64,000 bases of DNA from Ilyonectria destructans (taxonomy: Eukaryota > Ascomycota > Sordariomycetes > Hypocreales > Nectriaceae). The notes under the pieces were generated by a model. The model saw only the letters and a program-made list of their open reading frames with translations, ran no database searches and had not been told where the DNA came from. Of the stretch, positions 53,801 through 64,000 are shown in pieces. Positions within the stretch are counted from its first letter, which is position 1, and each line of letters starts with the position of its first letter. The translations under genes and the position numbers were made by a program. The stretch lies in NCBI GenBank assembly GCA_020740775.1, contig JAHEWK010000012.1:2108001-2172000 (forward strand), read 5' to 3'.

Positions 53801-55399
53801 TCAAGGTAGTTCTGCTCGAGGAGCTGAAGCTAAAGCATTGTCAGCTAGCTTTTGAGTGCGATAGAGTACTTTTTTACGTACGAATCTCTCTTGCCCTCCA
53901 ACTGGACTCTCTGGGATGCTCAGCACCGGACTTGCCCCGCAGTCGAGATGAACCTGAATCTTGTCTCTAAGCCGTAAGTAGATTGCGAGGTGTGGTCGCT
54001 TATGATCAAGCTCCCCATCTAGCTGACCACCGAACTGAAGATCCCGGAGCTGTTGATCACACCAGTCTGTTGTTGTTGGGTCAAGAAGATCGTCTATATC
54101 GATAGAATCGACAGCGGCCATCATCTGGGCAAGCCCATCTCGAGCCGCAGGCCCTAGATGGACTGCCCAGTTCTCCACTTCGCTTGTATTATACAGATCC
54201 ATTGGGATCCCGGCGACGAGATGCTCCCTATTCTTCTGTGGCCGGATGCGATGGCCGTTCCACATCTCCGTGAAGTCCGCAACCTCTTGACGGATCATGG
54301 GTCCATAGAGAGCATACACCGCGATCTGGTGAGCAAGACGGTTTGGTTGGAAGAGGCCGCTATCAATCAGCTCGTGTGAGAACGCGATCCAGCGCTGACT
54401 GACACCTTTAAGTAGCTTTTCCCACCAAGACTCGATCCGTTGGTTCGATGTGCTTGGGCCCCAGATATGACAGGAGCTCAGTCTCGCTCCCTGCCTATGG
54501 ACTCGTTGGTCGTTATCATCGGTGGTATACCGAAACTCTGTCTGATCAAGGTCGGCGAGAATCGCCTGGGCTCCGGCCCAAAGAGGAGTCTCGATACCAT
54601 GATCCGAGCGGGTGAAAAGGGGCCGGACCCCTGAGTACGACACGGTCCGTAGAAACTGTTTGAGTGAACTCAGCGCAGTCATGTTCCCCCTGCCGACATA
54701 TATCCAGATGATGGCTCTCGAGTACGTGTCGATACAGGCGTAGATAGAGAAGCCGAAGTTCTTGAGCTTCTCGTACCCATCGAGAGACCACATGAAGTTA
54801 GGCCCAGGAACCTGGAAGTTCTTCCGGTGCTTCCAATCAGCAAGGCGTCTTTGTTCGGCCCGCTTCTTCCACTCTGGGTTCGTTTGGTACTCGCGATATA
54901 AGGTATTCTGGCCGACAAGGACGCCGGCACGGATGCGGACGTAGTGGTATAGATACCCCCTGCCAAATCCTCTGATGCTTGAAGATTGACGGTCGTCTTG
55001 GAAGAGGAACTCTCTTGCTTTTTGAATAGCATCCTGTCGTTCAGTCAGATCTCGGAAGCGCCGCTTCATGCCATGCTTCAGACGATACTCCTGTACAGTC
55101 CGCTCGGAGATCTCGATGCCGCGTCGCTTGAGATCACGGACGATGGAAGTGTCGCTATATCCGTATCGGTAGAAGTAGCCTTTGATCAGCTCGACGAAGG
55201 TGTTGGTATCAATCTTTGAGTGAAGGGGGGAGTACTCCTGTGCACCCCATTCCGCTAACCTCCTTTTCAGGGTTCTGGCGTCGAGTACGTGCCCATCGTC
55301 GCGGAGATGGGCACATATAGTGTCAATGGATAGTCCTTCTCGCCGCTGCTCGAGGATCCAGTCCTTGACGCCCTCCAAGTCTTTACGGGGCCTCGGCAT
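53801..55399 (-). CDS. DDE integrase-core transposase
   Basis: The 532-aa protein is encoded without introns. Residues 1-115 hold two helix-turn-helix-like repeats (EGLSIDTICAHLRDDG with RTLKRRLAEWG; YSDTSIVRDLKRRGI with RTVQEYRLKHG) suited to binding terminal repeats. The integrase-core catalytic triad can be placed at D207 (MWSLDGYEKLKNFGF), D266 (TRSDHGIETPLW) and E323 (STSNQRIESWWEKLL). The order FSIYACIDTYSRAIIWIYVG is typical of rve-like cores. The C-terminal region (WNGHRIRPQKNREH) matches the family end. The protein would cut and join the element at 6-bp staggered sites in the nucleus. The related dead copy has a lost ATG and stops, so this may be the only source of the enzyme in the window. 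Confidence 0.9.
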   Translation of the reverse strand: MPRPRKDLEGVKDWILEQRREGLSIDTICAHLRDDGHVLDARTLKRRLAEWGAQEYSPLHSKIDTNTFVELIKGYFYRYGYSDTSIVRDLKRRGIEISERTVQEYRLKHGMKRRFRDLTERQDAIQKAREFLFQDDRQSSSIRGFGRGYLYHYVRIRAGVLVGQNTLYREYQTNPEWKKRAEQRRLADWKHRKNFQVPGPNFMWSLDGYEKLKNFGFSIYACIDTYSRAIIWIYVGRGNMTALSSLKQFLRTVSYSGVRPLFTRSDHGIETPLWAGAQAILADLDQTEFRYTTDDNDQRVHRQGARLSSCHIWGPSTSNQRIESWWEKLLKGVSQRWIAFSHELIDSGLFQPNRLAHQIAVYALYGPMIRQEVADFTEMWNGHRIRPQKNREHLVAGIPMDLYNTSEVENWAVHLGPAARDGLAQMMAAVDSIDIDDLLDPTTTDWCDQQLRDLQFGGQLDGELDHKRPHLAIYLRLRDKIQVHLDCGASPVLSIPESPVGGQERFVRKKVLYRTQKLADNALASAPRAELP

Positions 55400-55696
55400 T
55401 GTACGAGACGCAGACCAGGGGTTCGAGATCGTGGTAGAGGTCGGAATTCATACCTCCTTCCAAGGCTTCCAGCTGCAATATCCCCCTCTGAACCGGCATT
55501 ATCGGAGCTTCGGCGCCGATGGAATGGCATCAGCACCGCTTGGTATGGCATCAGCTTTGCTACATTGAAAACAGTGCGCTATCATATCAATACTGTAGCC
55601 CCATATAAAAACGCCGAAAGCCTATGTGCGAAATAGCTCCAGTCATTTTCGTACATGGTTTTGTCACCCATGTGGTAATGTGCGACCGTACGGACT

Positions 55697-57757
55697 GGCT
55701 GGAAACCCCGCAGGATCCGATAAGCGAGGCCAACTCTGGTCTAGGGTTATGGGCTATTGCAGAACCATTCTAGTAGCTGGGCCTCGGGGGGGCCGGGTGA
55801 GCCTGTGCGTAATTCCGGTTGAATTCCGTTGTGGATCTTGTTGGCCAAGATGCTGTTCGCGTATCGATGTGATAGATCTGTCCAGGCATCTATGTAAGGG
55901 ATGGCCTCGGGCTTTATGTCGCTTAGCAGGGATGCGTGAATGAGTCCAGCTAACCGAAGTGGTAGAATGGAGCCTGTGTTTTCTGAAAATACAGCATACG
56001 GATACGTATACCTACTGCTTTGTTGTTAAGTATACTGCTTTGTTATTAAGGTCCCTCCCTTGGCGCAGTCGACCCCTGCAGGGGGGAACTAGCTATTTAT
56101 GGCTAATCTCACATTGCGCTGCGCTCGAGCCGAGCTTGAGACATCTCCGCGAAGTGGACAATTGCACTACTGGACGGATCGATCGGACAGGCGGCCCAAG
56201 CGAGCAGCTTTGTTTCGCGAGGTGGGTACGTGAGTTGCTAGGTGAGGAGACTCCCTGGCCACGGTGGAGCCGACTCAGCCGGGGCGAGGAGCGTTAGATT
56301 CACGGGTCCGACGAAACTGCACACGTGGATTTGAGGGCCCGGGCGTGAGGCTTAATTTGGGTGCTTACCTGCTATGAATAAGTGCCTACACGCTAGGTTA
56401 TTTTGCCTCTTCTCTTACGTTCGTTGGCCCAACTTCGCTTCATCATGACAGGCCTGTTGGAAGACCGATTTCTCTAAGTGTTCGGCATCCTATCCTTAGC
56501 AGCGGAAGCGTGGTCTGTCAACCCGAGGTTGTGTTAACAGTTCTATCTTATCGCTCAATGCAACTCGTTGGTGTGTTAAGTTTGATTGACCGCGAGCCTC
56601 CCCGTGCCCATCACGAAACCCCACCTAACTTGGCTCTAGATGGAGAACTCAGACATACATGAGAACAAGTGATACAAGAAATGAGGCTTATGAAGCTAAC
56701 GGCAAGAAGAACAGACGAGGCAAATGCGAAGCGAGATTGTTACGGACAAGGTCAGTGCCAGGACCACTCGGACAGATCAACGTCCATCCTACACGGCACT
56801 CGCGCGGACATCAGCGACGAGCCAGCCCAGAAAAGACAGGGCAACTTCATCAGGGCACGTGGTACCATCCCTTTTCACCCCTCGTACTGACACCCTGCAG
56901 TGCACTATCGACACCTCTGAAGTAGGGGAAGAAGACAGGAGGGAGGGCCGTTAGCTATATTTACGTGACCCGGCCATTGTATCGAGCGGTCACCTTCCGT
57001 CTACTCGGTAGAGTTCCGCCGGTTGCGGGCGTATTCAATAGCCCGATATTTCTCCAACGGTTACTCCGTAGACTGATGCACTGATCAGAGGTGCCAAGCC
57101 TCCCTTGCAACTAAAGCAAGACGCCATTTACGGGGCAGGTTGCGGGAAATTCGGGAATGACTCGCAGCTGAATATCGCCACCGCTAGGAGAATTTACATG
57201 ACCCCTGCAAGGAACCTGCCTGAAGTTTTCCGTCACTCAAAGGATCTATCAAAGGCACATGTACCGACACATCTCAGTCTCTGACCGGTATTTGGAATAC
57301 AGTGGAGCAAAACTGTTGATCTTATTAATTAGCGCCTTGATGATATCGCGAGGCCAGATTCTCTAAAATGTCTGACCGTGACACCAACAACTCTCATCTT
57401 TACAACCTCCTGGATTCACCCGATTGCGCGCATAATATGAAGAGTATCAATAACGACGCCCTCTTGGAACAACGTTGCTTACAGGGCACTATCGATCACC
57501 GCCAAAGTGCGTTCCGATTGGTTGGCATCCGGCGACCGCGACAGAACACTCAGATACCCTGTTGACTTCTTATTATATGCTCCTGGTCTAAGCGATCATC
57601 TCTGGGCGTCAGTTTTAAATGGCAGCCAGAGGCTGGTGATCGGTCGCCTGCTCTGTCCTTAACGCTTAGAATATCACTGTCATTCGTGCAAAATTGCGAC
57701 TAAGAACGCGAGCCATCTCTTTTCTTTCGCCTTCAGGACAATCTTTTCTATTCAAAC
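55697..57757. other. Gene-free region right of the transposon
   Basis: No coding similarity was found. A tandem ACTGCTTTGTTGTTAAGTAT / ACTGCTTTGTTATTAAG lies near 56014-56050. Several open frames overlap at 56650-56950 in three frames with arginine-rich random-looking peptides and are not called. Confidence 0.5.
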
Positions 57758-58369
57758 ATGGATTCTTCTCACACGTATCCTTCCAAAATCCTCATTGTCA
57801 GGGCTAGCGTCTTAGGACTCAGCACCGCCCGCGCTCTTTTGCAGCGTCCCCAGTACTCAAACACCACCATCACCATTCTTGATGCCGCCCCGAAATTACC
57901 CAATGCTTCCTCTGCGTCTGCAGACACTAGCCGTATTTTGAGAGCTGATTACGCTCTGAAGCCGTACACGACTCGTGTGTCTGAAGCACAGAAACTCTGG
58001 AAAGATTTGAGTGATGATAGTTGGGGGTGGCCAAGGCAGATATCACAACGCAAACTGGTATTGACGGCCCAACCAGGAACGGACGGCCACGTGGATAGTT
58101 ATCTCGAAGAAAGCTTTGAGACTGTCGAAAATTTGGCAAAATTTGGCGACTATGCATTCAAGGCAAGCCACCTGAGAGAGCTGCATAACAAGGAGGCAAT
58201 CAAACAAGAGACGCGCTTTCCTGGCCTCAGTGGAGATTTTGGTTGTGCCAACGATAATTGTGGCTGGGTTAACGCCGACGCTTGCGTCAAATTCGTCTTC
58301 AAACACTTGCAAGAAGCGGGGAAATATTTAGTACCCTTGACATCTGAGTTCGTAGTAGATTTGATTTAA
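57758..58369 (+). pseudogene. Fructosyl-amino-acid-oxidase-like FAD oxidoreductase, truncated
   Basis: The 203-codon ORF follows the N-terminal half of fungal amadoriases / fructosyl amino acid oxidases: SKILIV, LGLSTARALLQRPQYSNTTI, SADTSRILRADYALKPY, KLVLTAQPGTDGHVDSYLEE, CGWVNADACVKFVFKHLQ. Full-length enzymes are about 440 aa; here the reading ends at a TAA and the second half is not present downstream. The FAD-binding motif GAGVFG reads RASVLG (residues 15-20), losing two essential glycines. Without the C-terminal half and the dinucleotide fold signature it cannot be a working oxidase. The normal role is oxidative release of amino acids from Amadori sugars. Confidence 0.85.
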
Positions 58370-58849
58370 AAATAGTGATGTTAGGATAGAAGACCGTTGC
58401 CTCCTTTTCTTGTGTTTTCATAGAGACAACGTTGACGAGAGGCATCAAGGGTATTTCGCCAGGCCAGGCGCCAACTAATCTCACCTGCCAAATTTAAGAT
58501 GAAGGTGACAAATTACAGTGTTTCAGTGGGTTTACCAATGTGTGTTCACCTTTCAATAGAGCCACACCCAGAATAGGGAAGGCGAAGATGAATGAAGGAT
58601 CCTGCGGATGAGCTACGCTCCCACGGGTCGCACACCGACACATCTCGATCCGCATTACCGAAATAAACTCTCCACGCGACATATATTTCTAAAGGTAATT
58701 AAATATGCTACTCACTTGTCCAAAGCTATCTATTCAAAACAGTCTTCAACTCCAGCATATTACAAGGTAATGATACTGAGACATCGCAATCATTATCAGG
58801 ACATATTTAAGGCACCACTGTACACCCTTTGATACATCCGTGATTTCCC
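58370..58849. other. Convergent spacer
   Basis: This lies between the stop of the oxidase fragment and the stop of the dehydrogenase gene. There is no similarity to the missing half of the oxidase. Confidence 0.5.
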
Positions 58850-60321
58850 CTACCGGTCAATTTCCAAATCACCTACGTCGAATCCTTCGTTCTTCGCCCT
58901 TAATGTTCTTAAGCTCCAATTCCACAACGTCTCGGCGAGTTGCTCATCCTTTGCAAGATCGGATAATTTCGAGTCCGTAGCGTCCCAGCTGTAACCGTAG
59001 TAGAACTTTCCAGCAAGTGGCCCAACATCGAAGTACCGTCCATTCAATGCTTTTGACTTGATTTCAGGATCCGTAGCCAACAAAAGCGTTGTGAGAGCAC
59101 CGTCTTCTGGTGGGATACTTGTCCATCGAACAATCGATGAGCTTATGTAACTAAACATGGGCGGAAGAGCTGCTGATTCAGTGCCAGGAGCAGTTCCGAT
59201 TGTCCCTACATAAGAATCAATTAGTCCACATTCACATTCACGTTCAAACTACTTGCCTGGATTGAGACAATTGACGAAGATATTGCAGTGACCAGTTGCT
59301 TGAAGCTGCTTGTAAAGATGCCGAGCGAATAAGATATTTGCAAGCTTTGAGCGGCCGTATCTGACAGAAGGTCAGTGTCTCATTGTCGGACACACAATAG
59401 CCCGAGTCGCAATATAAAAAACGGTACTAACCTCTGCAAGCTAGCTTGGACTTCGGCAAAGTTCTCTATAGTCTTAGATCCTTCTATTCCGAGACTTTCA
59501 AAATCGATTTTACCCTTTGAAATTGGCTTATACATGGCATGTGCGTGCGATGCGACAATGACGATCCTTGCTTCGCCAAACGTTTGAGCAGTATGTTGAA
59601 TGAGGCTCTGAGACTAAATTAATATAGACACGAGCAAAAAGAAGTCTTTCGTCGCAAGATCATACCAGAAGGGAGTAAACAAACACAAAATGGCCGAGAT
59701 ACTAGGCAAATAGGAATTGTAAGCTCTTGCCTTGTGTATTACATATACATTGCCCTACATTTGTCTGCATGAGCGTTAGCAAAGGTCTTGGTAGCACTAG
59801 GGGGTAGGTATATCTGACCGCAAACTGTATCTCAATGCCATCCTTTGACAATGTTTCTGGCTGTATTCGGTTAAAAGCGGTCCGAACCCGTTGATCATCG
59901 GTTTGGAGCCGTTGTAAAGTACTCACTACGACGGACAAAGCAGCATTTGCAATGAGAATATCAAGTCTATCCTCCAGCTCGGCGAAACGCTTTGCCGCAG
60001 AGATGCAGCTTGCCATATCTGACAAGTCAATCTCCAGGAACTTCATGCCTGTAACCATATGTACGTCGGTTGTTTCGAGAGAGTCTAAGAATTGCTCAAA
60101 CTTGCTTTTGGATCGAGACGCCACATATACTTTGGCATTACACCTTAGCAGCTGGATTACCGTTTGCTTGCCAATTCCCGTGGCACCACTAAGAGGGGAG
60201 CTTTACGTCAGCATGCAGTGAACTACAGGAATCTTCCTAATCCTCACCCAGTTACTATGACGACCTTCCCGGCCAGATCGGGAATTTTCTCAACGGAAAA
60301 CTTCTTTCTAAACGGATCCAT
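58850..60321 (-). CDS. Short-chain dehydrogenase/reductase, 8 exons including a 6-nt microexon
   Basis: Exons (minus) are 60321-60248, 60188-59927, 59860-59819, 59764-59759, 59701-59666, 59613-59432, 59360-59257 and 59205-58850; phases agree and give 353 aa. The cofactor motif TGGATGIG lies at residues 24-31, NAA at 106-108, a serine at 162 (IVIVAS) and Y202-GRS-K206. The family is the light-dependent-protochlorophyllide-reductase/retinol-dehydrogenase-like SDRs (MDPF...IPDLAGKVVIVTG). The conserved block FATNYLGHF is rebuilt only if ACAAAT (59764-59759) is a separate exon. The next-to-last exon ends at a GC donor (GCAAGT). The substrate is unknown. It neighbours an oxidase pseudogene and is convergent with it. 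Confidence 0.85.
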
Positions 60322-61478
60322 ACCGGCGTATGAAGTGCAAGCAATCACTGGTAAGACAAGTATGGTGCTTTTCAATGTGAGAACGCCGTAATGTTTGGTT
60401 GATTGATGTTTTCTTCTTACGAGGCCATCATGAGTCTATGTATTGTATTAATACTTGCTTCTATCCGGAGTTAGCAATCAACACTGCCCCGGTCGGCCCT
60501 ATGGCCCTATCTCCGCCATAGGCATACCCCGTAAAAATGCAAGCCCTGTTACGCAGAGACTCGTATTACTCGGGTGTAAACCGTATGGGCGTTTCTGCGT
60601 CTTGGAATATGCAAGGATACCAGAGGGAACTAGAGCAGCAAGCTTTGCGGTGAACCAATTAGAGTCAGATCAGGTAAGCGGGCGCACAGGAGCCCCTGAC
60701 TTAACCCCCATGAGTAAGCAGTTTCTAATAGCTTATTCAGGAGAAGCTTTAAAGTACAGTACTACAGGATTCAGTAAAAGCATTGTTAGTGCACCCCTAT
60801 CTAGGCGATCTGCTGCGGTACTAAGTTCGACGGTTCTTCTGCTGCTGCTGTTACCGATGAGGCCGACAGAGTGAACTGGCTTAAATAAGGGCTTACTCCG
60901 TTCTGAAAGCTGCGTCTCCTTGGCGGAAGTGTTGGCTCTTAAAATAGGGACTGATGCCCGAGTCGCAAAGTCGGTGCCTCGCGTCTGCCTTGAGCTCATC
61001 CGTGTTCGTAGCCCTTCGCACCACTGTCGTCTCAAGTATATGGAGTATTGGGTAAGGGAGAATCGTCAAGAACTAGCCAAACCCTAAGCGGCCCGTCATG
61101 CCGCAGATCCATCTGATTTACCGCATGAGCTCAACCTTGCTCCCCCGCAAATGTGACCTTAATTCCTCCACTGGTGCCCTTTGCCTCTCACAGATCAATT
61201 CGCCGTATCCCCGTCATTTCATCTGCACCACGAAGCCCTCGATTTCGGGTAGCTATGCTCATGGTAAATTCAGCAACATCGGACGCCATCAATGACTCAG
61301 CCATTCGAGTGGCCAATTAATACGGCGAGGGGCGCCAGATGACCACCGTAGGACATATTAGTACAAGTCTGTCGATGACTAAGACAGTATTGAGAGTTGT
61401 TTTTCGGAATTCGGAAAAAAGCCTCATAATCCTGAGACGCGACGCGCGACATGTTTTGCCGACGCGGGCCGCAGAAGC
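60322..61478. other. Intergenic region between divergent SDR and HET genes
   Basis: It should contain both promoters. Short open frames on both strands have no recognisable motif. Confidence 0.45.
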
Positions 61479-63427
61479 ATGCGTCTCTGCCAGGGCCTAT
61501 CGCTCTGCAGAAATGGGCTCGACATAGACAGGGCGAATTTAGCGACTTGGCGTTTGCGCCTGCATCCGCACCTCCAGCAGGTCACTCTTTTTTCGCGTTC
61601 CCGGTTCTCTTCGTCCTCCTTGACACAAAGCCAACCGGACTTTGGCATCAAGCGGCCCCGCAAGGCTCCGCCTCTACCGACATACGAATATCGGCCATTA
61701 CCGGGTCCTAAATCGACACGTATTGCCATCCTTGAGCCAGCAGAGGGCTTCAACGAACCACTACGACTGACTTTGAAACGCGTGTCACTTCAGAATCTGG
61801 GTCGAGTTCGATATGAAGCATTATCTTATGTGTGGGGACCAGTCTCGGGCGATCGACGCGTCTATTGCGATGGCAAGATCATCCATATCACCCCAAACTG
61901 TGAATCGGCTCTGCGGCACCTCCGGTTGAAGAAAAAGAAGAGGACCCTTTGGATCGATGCACTGTGCATAAACCAGAGCTCCAATACGGAACGGAGTAGA
62001 CAGGTGCCGTTGATGGGAGACATCTACGAATCTGCCTCACGAGTGCTCATCTGGCTTGGGCCCGGTAGCGACGAGATAGCTTCCGTCTTCCACCGGGCGA
62101 CTTTTCTAAGCCCTTTCATCTCCTCTCCTCTCTACTTTCTCCGATCGTTTGGTCCAAGAGTTGGAGACCAGGTTCGGAAATGGAACCTTGTCTACTCGGT
62201 TTCTAACTGGCTTTGGCACCGGTTCTGTGCGTCACCCTAGGATCCGGCTTTCCAGACCTCACGTTTGACTAAGCTGATACTTTTGCAGATCACGGAAGCC
62301 TTGCCGATGCAGAGGGAATAATTCATATCAGCTGCAATGAATGGTTCTCGCGCATGTGGACTATCCAAGAACATTTACTCGCAAAACAATCGGTCCTAGT
62401 CGCTGGATACCATTACTGCTCTTGGACGGCATTCTCTTCGTATTGGATGTGGAGTCTTCGGGCGATTCACTCCCTGAGAAAGGGTTCGTTACCAGCTTCC
62501 TTGCGCATTGCGACCTGGGTTGCCTTTAAGAATACAGCGGCAGCCAAACGAGGCCAAAGTTTATCGTCAGCCTCATTCGACATTTTCTCTGGCTTTGTAG
62601 AATGTGCTCGCACCCACCGAGCGAGAGATCCCCGAGACAAGGTGTATGCCTTTTTGCCCCTCATCCAAAAACTCCAACCCAGCGTCACTCCGTTACCTGT
62701 CAACTACTCCCTCTCTTATTCCCGTGTCTATCAAGATTTTGCGAGATACACAATTCGGCTTTCAGGCTCGCTCAAGTACTTGGAAAGCCTTCCGCCACTT
62801 CGACACAAGAGCTCATTGCCATCTTGGGTCATGGATCTTCAAACCCCTGCCAAGTTTCCCATGAAGAAATGGGCAGCCAGCCAACTTGATGCCAGGGCTA
62901 CTGGCGATAGCAAGGTGGATCTTCAGCTATTGGAGTATTCAAGGTCGCGTGAGCTCTTACTAAGGGGCTCCAAGGTTTCACACGTCAAAGTACTTTCGAC
63001 CCCAGGTCCAATGAAGCCAGAGCATGCTGATGAGCTCAAGGATTGGTTTTTCAGATGGATTGGGGAAATAGGGACAGCCGTTCGGCAAGGAAATCTCCCT
63101 TGGGCATACACTTCAGTGGATTCGGGGCTTGACGAGTTCCTTGACGGCGTAATTCGATTCGACCCGTTTCTGGGTGGCAGTGTCTTGTTCTTAACGTCTT
63201 CAGGACACGTCGGGGTCTCTAATTTTCATCTCCAGCATGGAGATCAAATCGTTCTGCTTGCCGGCTGTTCTCTGCCCACAGTTCTCAGGTCTTCAGGGGG
63301 TCAAAAAGGGAAGATGCATTTTCTAGGAGTCTCCTTCGTCGCCGGTATCAGCCATGGAGAAGCTTGGGACCACCACGGCAAGAATGACACGACCACAACG
63401 CGCCTCGAAACATTTACTCTTATCTAG
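61479..63427 (+). CDS. HET (heterokaryon incompatibility) domain protein, 2 exons
   Basis: Exons 61479-62226 and 62289-63427, joined by a 62-nt intron, give 628 aa. The HET domain is residues ~90-280, with RYEALSYVWG (111-120), RTLWIDALCINQ (155-166), QVPLMGDIYESASRVLIWLG and, after the intron, the block SCNEWFSRMWTIQEHLLAK. These are the three conserved HET blocks; the domain has a TIR-like fold and triggers cell death upon non-self recognition. The C-terminal half (RARDPRDKVYAFLPL, VYQDFARY, SLPSWVMDL) is also typical. The first ~60 residues are not conserved and a shorter N-terminus is possible. The SNTER loop lacks the usual EKSHQ sequence but looks intact. It appears functional, in contrast with the dead NLR at 4080-6920. 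Confidence 0.9.
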
Positions 63428-63488
63428 AATGTGGACATTCATTCTTTCATAAAACGTGCGTGTACATAAATTACAATTATTCGCCAGC

Positions 63489-64000
63489 TCACAACGCCTC
63501 ACTACTCCTATCCAATCCCTCTTTTGCAGCATCCTGTAGCCGTAATAACGAGCCCATAACATATTCATATGTCAACATGGTGGCTGTGGCAGCAGGAACG
63601 CTGCGCGCCATGTTGACTCCCATTCCATTGTACAGTGCCCTCCAACCCTCCTCTCGTAAAATTACCTGAAAGGTATGAAAGACCCCTTGATATTTGGGCT
63701 GCAGTAACATGCTGTGAAGCCCTGCACTTTGCAACCGGTTGAACCCTCCGAGGCCTTCGAGAAACTCAGCGCCAGGAACTGGACGCCTTTGAGTTTGCAG
63801 CCTAGTCCGAATCACTTCATGAGGATATGTAAGACTGCTAGCGATTATCTTGGACAATACAGAAGCGGATAGAATGCCCAACCACTCCGCTGTATCGCCA
63901 CCATTTGATCGAGAAGCGCCCATCCCTTTCCCCGTGAGTTCTATTTTCAGGTATTCATAGATAGGGAATTGGATTGCAACATGTGAGAGGCCAAACAAGG
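63489..64000 (-). CDS. Mitochondrial carrier (NAD+/nucleotide-type), C-terminal part; cut by window end
   Basis: At least 169 codons read from the window edge to the stop at 63489. The end of the second and the whole third Solcar repeat are seen: FGLSHVAIQFPIYEYLK, then SASVLSKIIASSLTYPHEVI with the signature P-H-E-V-I-R, then LREEGWRALYNGMGVNMARS. The phrase resembles YIA6/NDT-type NAD+ and related pyrimidine-nucleotide carriers (from memory). It would sit in the inner mitochondrial membrane. An ATG at 63998 is unlikely to be the true start because two thirds of a normal carrier would be missing; the gene surely continues beyond the window. Confidence 0.88.
   Translation of the reverse strand, partial: LFGLSHVAIQFPIYEYLKIELTGKGMGASRSNGGDTAEWLGILSASVLSKIIASSLTYPHEVIRTRLQTQRRPVPGAEFLEGLGGFNRLQSAGLHSMLLQPKYQGVFHTFQVILREEGWRALYNGMGVNMARSVPAATATMLTYEYVMGSLLRLQDAAKEGLDRSSEAL

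Larger units (their letters stand above)
52114..55690 (-). mobile_element. Intact two-gene DNA transposon with 28-bp TIRs and 6-bp TSD (IS3EU-like?)
   Basis: The ends are TACGGTCGCACATTACCACA at 52114 and its inverted form ending at 55690; the match runs about 28 bp. The host hexamer CGGACT is duplicated at 52108-52113 and 55691-55696. The 3577-bp element carries two convergent genes, a 532-aa DDE transposase (minus) and a 420-aa protein of unknown function (plus). No RIP-type stops are present, so this copy may be active. A DDE integrase-like transposase with 6-bp target duplications recalls the eukaryotic IS3EU superfamily, but I could not verify that. A RIP-dead relative lies at 8347-12360 in the opposite orientation. 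Confidence 0.93.

Noticed and set aside
56659..56954. Three overlapping arginine-rich open frames
   Set aside because: Open in all three frames with no motif; typical of chance frames.
1..64000. tRNA, rRNA and CRISPR arrays
   Set aside because: No cloverleaf-like A/B-box pairs, rRNA core sequences or regularly spaced repeats were seen by eye; a tRNAscan or Rfam search would be decisive.

Overview
The window is filamentous ascomycete DNA (Pezizomycotina, probably Eurotiales). Genes are broken by many short introns (about 45-90 nt, GT-AG with a few GC-AG, CTAAC-type branch points). Typical fungal families are present: a Zn2Cys6 regulator, HET, F-box, Pth11-type rhodopsin, GH62 and MHYT proteins. 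The repeats carry the C-to-T/G-to-A, TpA-rich scars of repeat-induced point mutation (RIP). The mix of dead repeats, gene fragments and accessory genes looks like a subtelomeric or otherwise fast-evolving region.

Layout. 1-3790: RIP-mutated LINE retrotransposon. 4080-6920 (-): RIP-dead NLR-like gene (nucleoside-phosphorylase, NACHT and ankyrin parts). 7640-7960: frameshifted DUF6601-like fragment. 8347-12360: RIP-mutated DNA transposon with 6-bp target duplication TTCTTC, itself holding a solo LTR (10402-10810, duplication CTTAG). 12367-12553 (-): start of a patatin-like phospholipase cut off by that transposon. 15177-16169 (-): secreted GH62 arabinofuranosidase. 18200-18890: hAT remnant. 19569-21424 (-): secreted type-B carboxylesterase. 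22929-24431 (+): rhodopsin-like membrane protein. 26088-26578 (-): frameshifted PD-(D/E)XK-like gene. 27084-29485 (+): F-box protein. 29913-32413 (-): large membrane protein. 33130-35691 (-): Zn2Cys6 factor. 36582-37644 and 38568-40022 (+): two Rieske-oxygenase-like genes. 40361-42315 (-): beta-tubulin and epimerase pseudogenes. 45276-46707 (+): secreted asparaginase-like protein. 48382-51285 (-): MHYT sensor. 52114-55690: intact two-gene copy of the same transposon (duplication CGGACT). 57758-58369: truncated amadoriase-type oxidase. 58850-60321 (-): short-chain dehydrogenase. 61479-63427 (+): HET protein. 63489-64000 (-): mitochondrial carrier, cut by the window edge.

Most interesting observation: the two tandem Rieske-oxygenase-like genes are complementary halves. 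The first (297 aa) keeps the mononuclear iron site (E142, H145, H150, D246) but has lost both [2Fe-2S] ligand pairs. The second (413 aa, with an N-terminal membrane segment) keeps the Rieske ligands (C123/H125, C143/H146) but has lost the mononuclear iron site. Because electrons in Rieske oxygenases pass between neighbouring subunits, the pair could form one split, hetero-oligomeric oxygenase, next to a divergently transcribed Zn2Cys6 regulator. Second in interest is the two-gene transposon, present once intact and once RIP-killed, with exact ends and target duplications visible at both sites.
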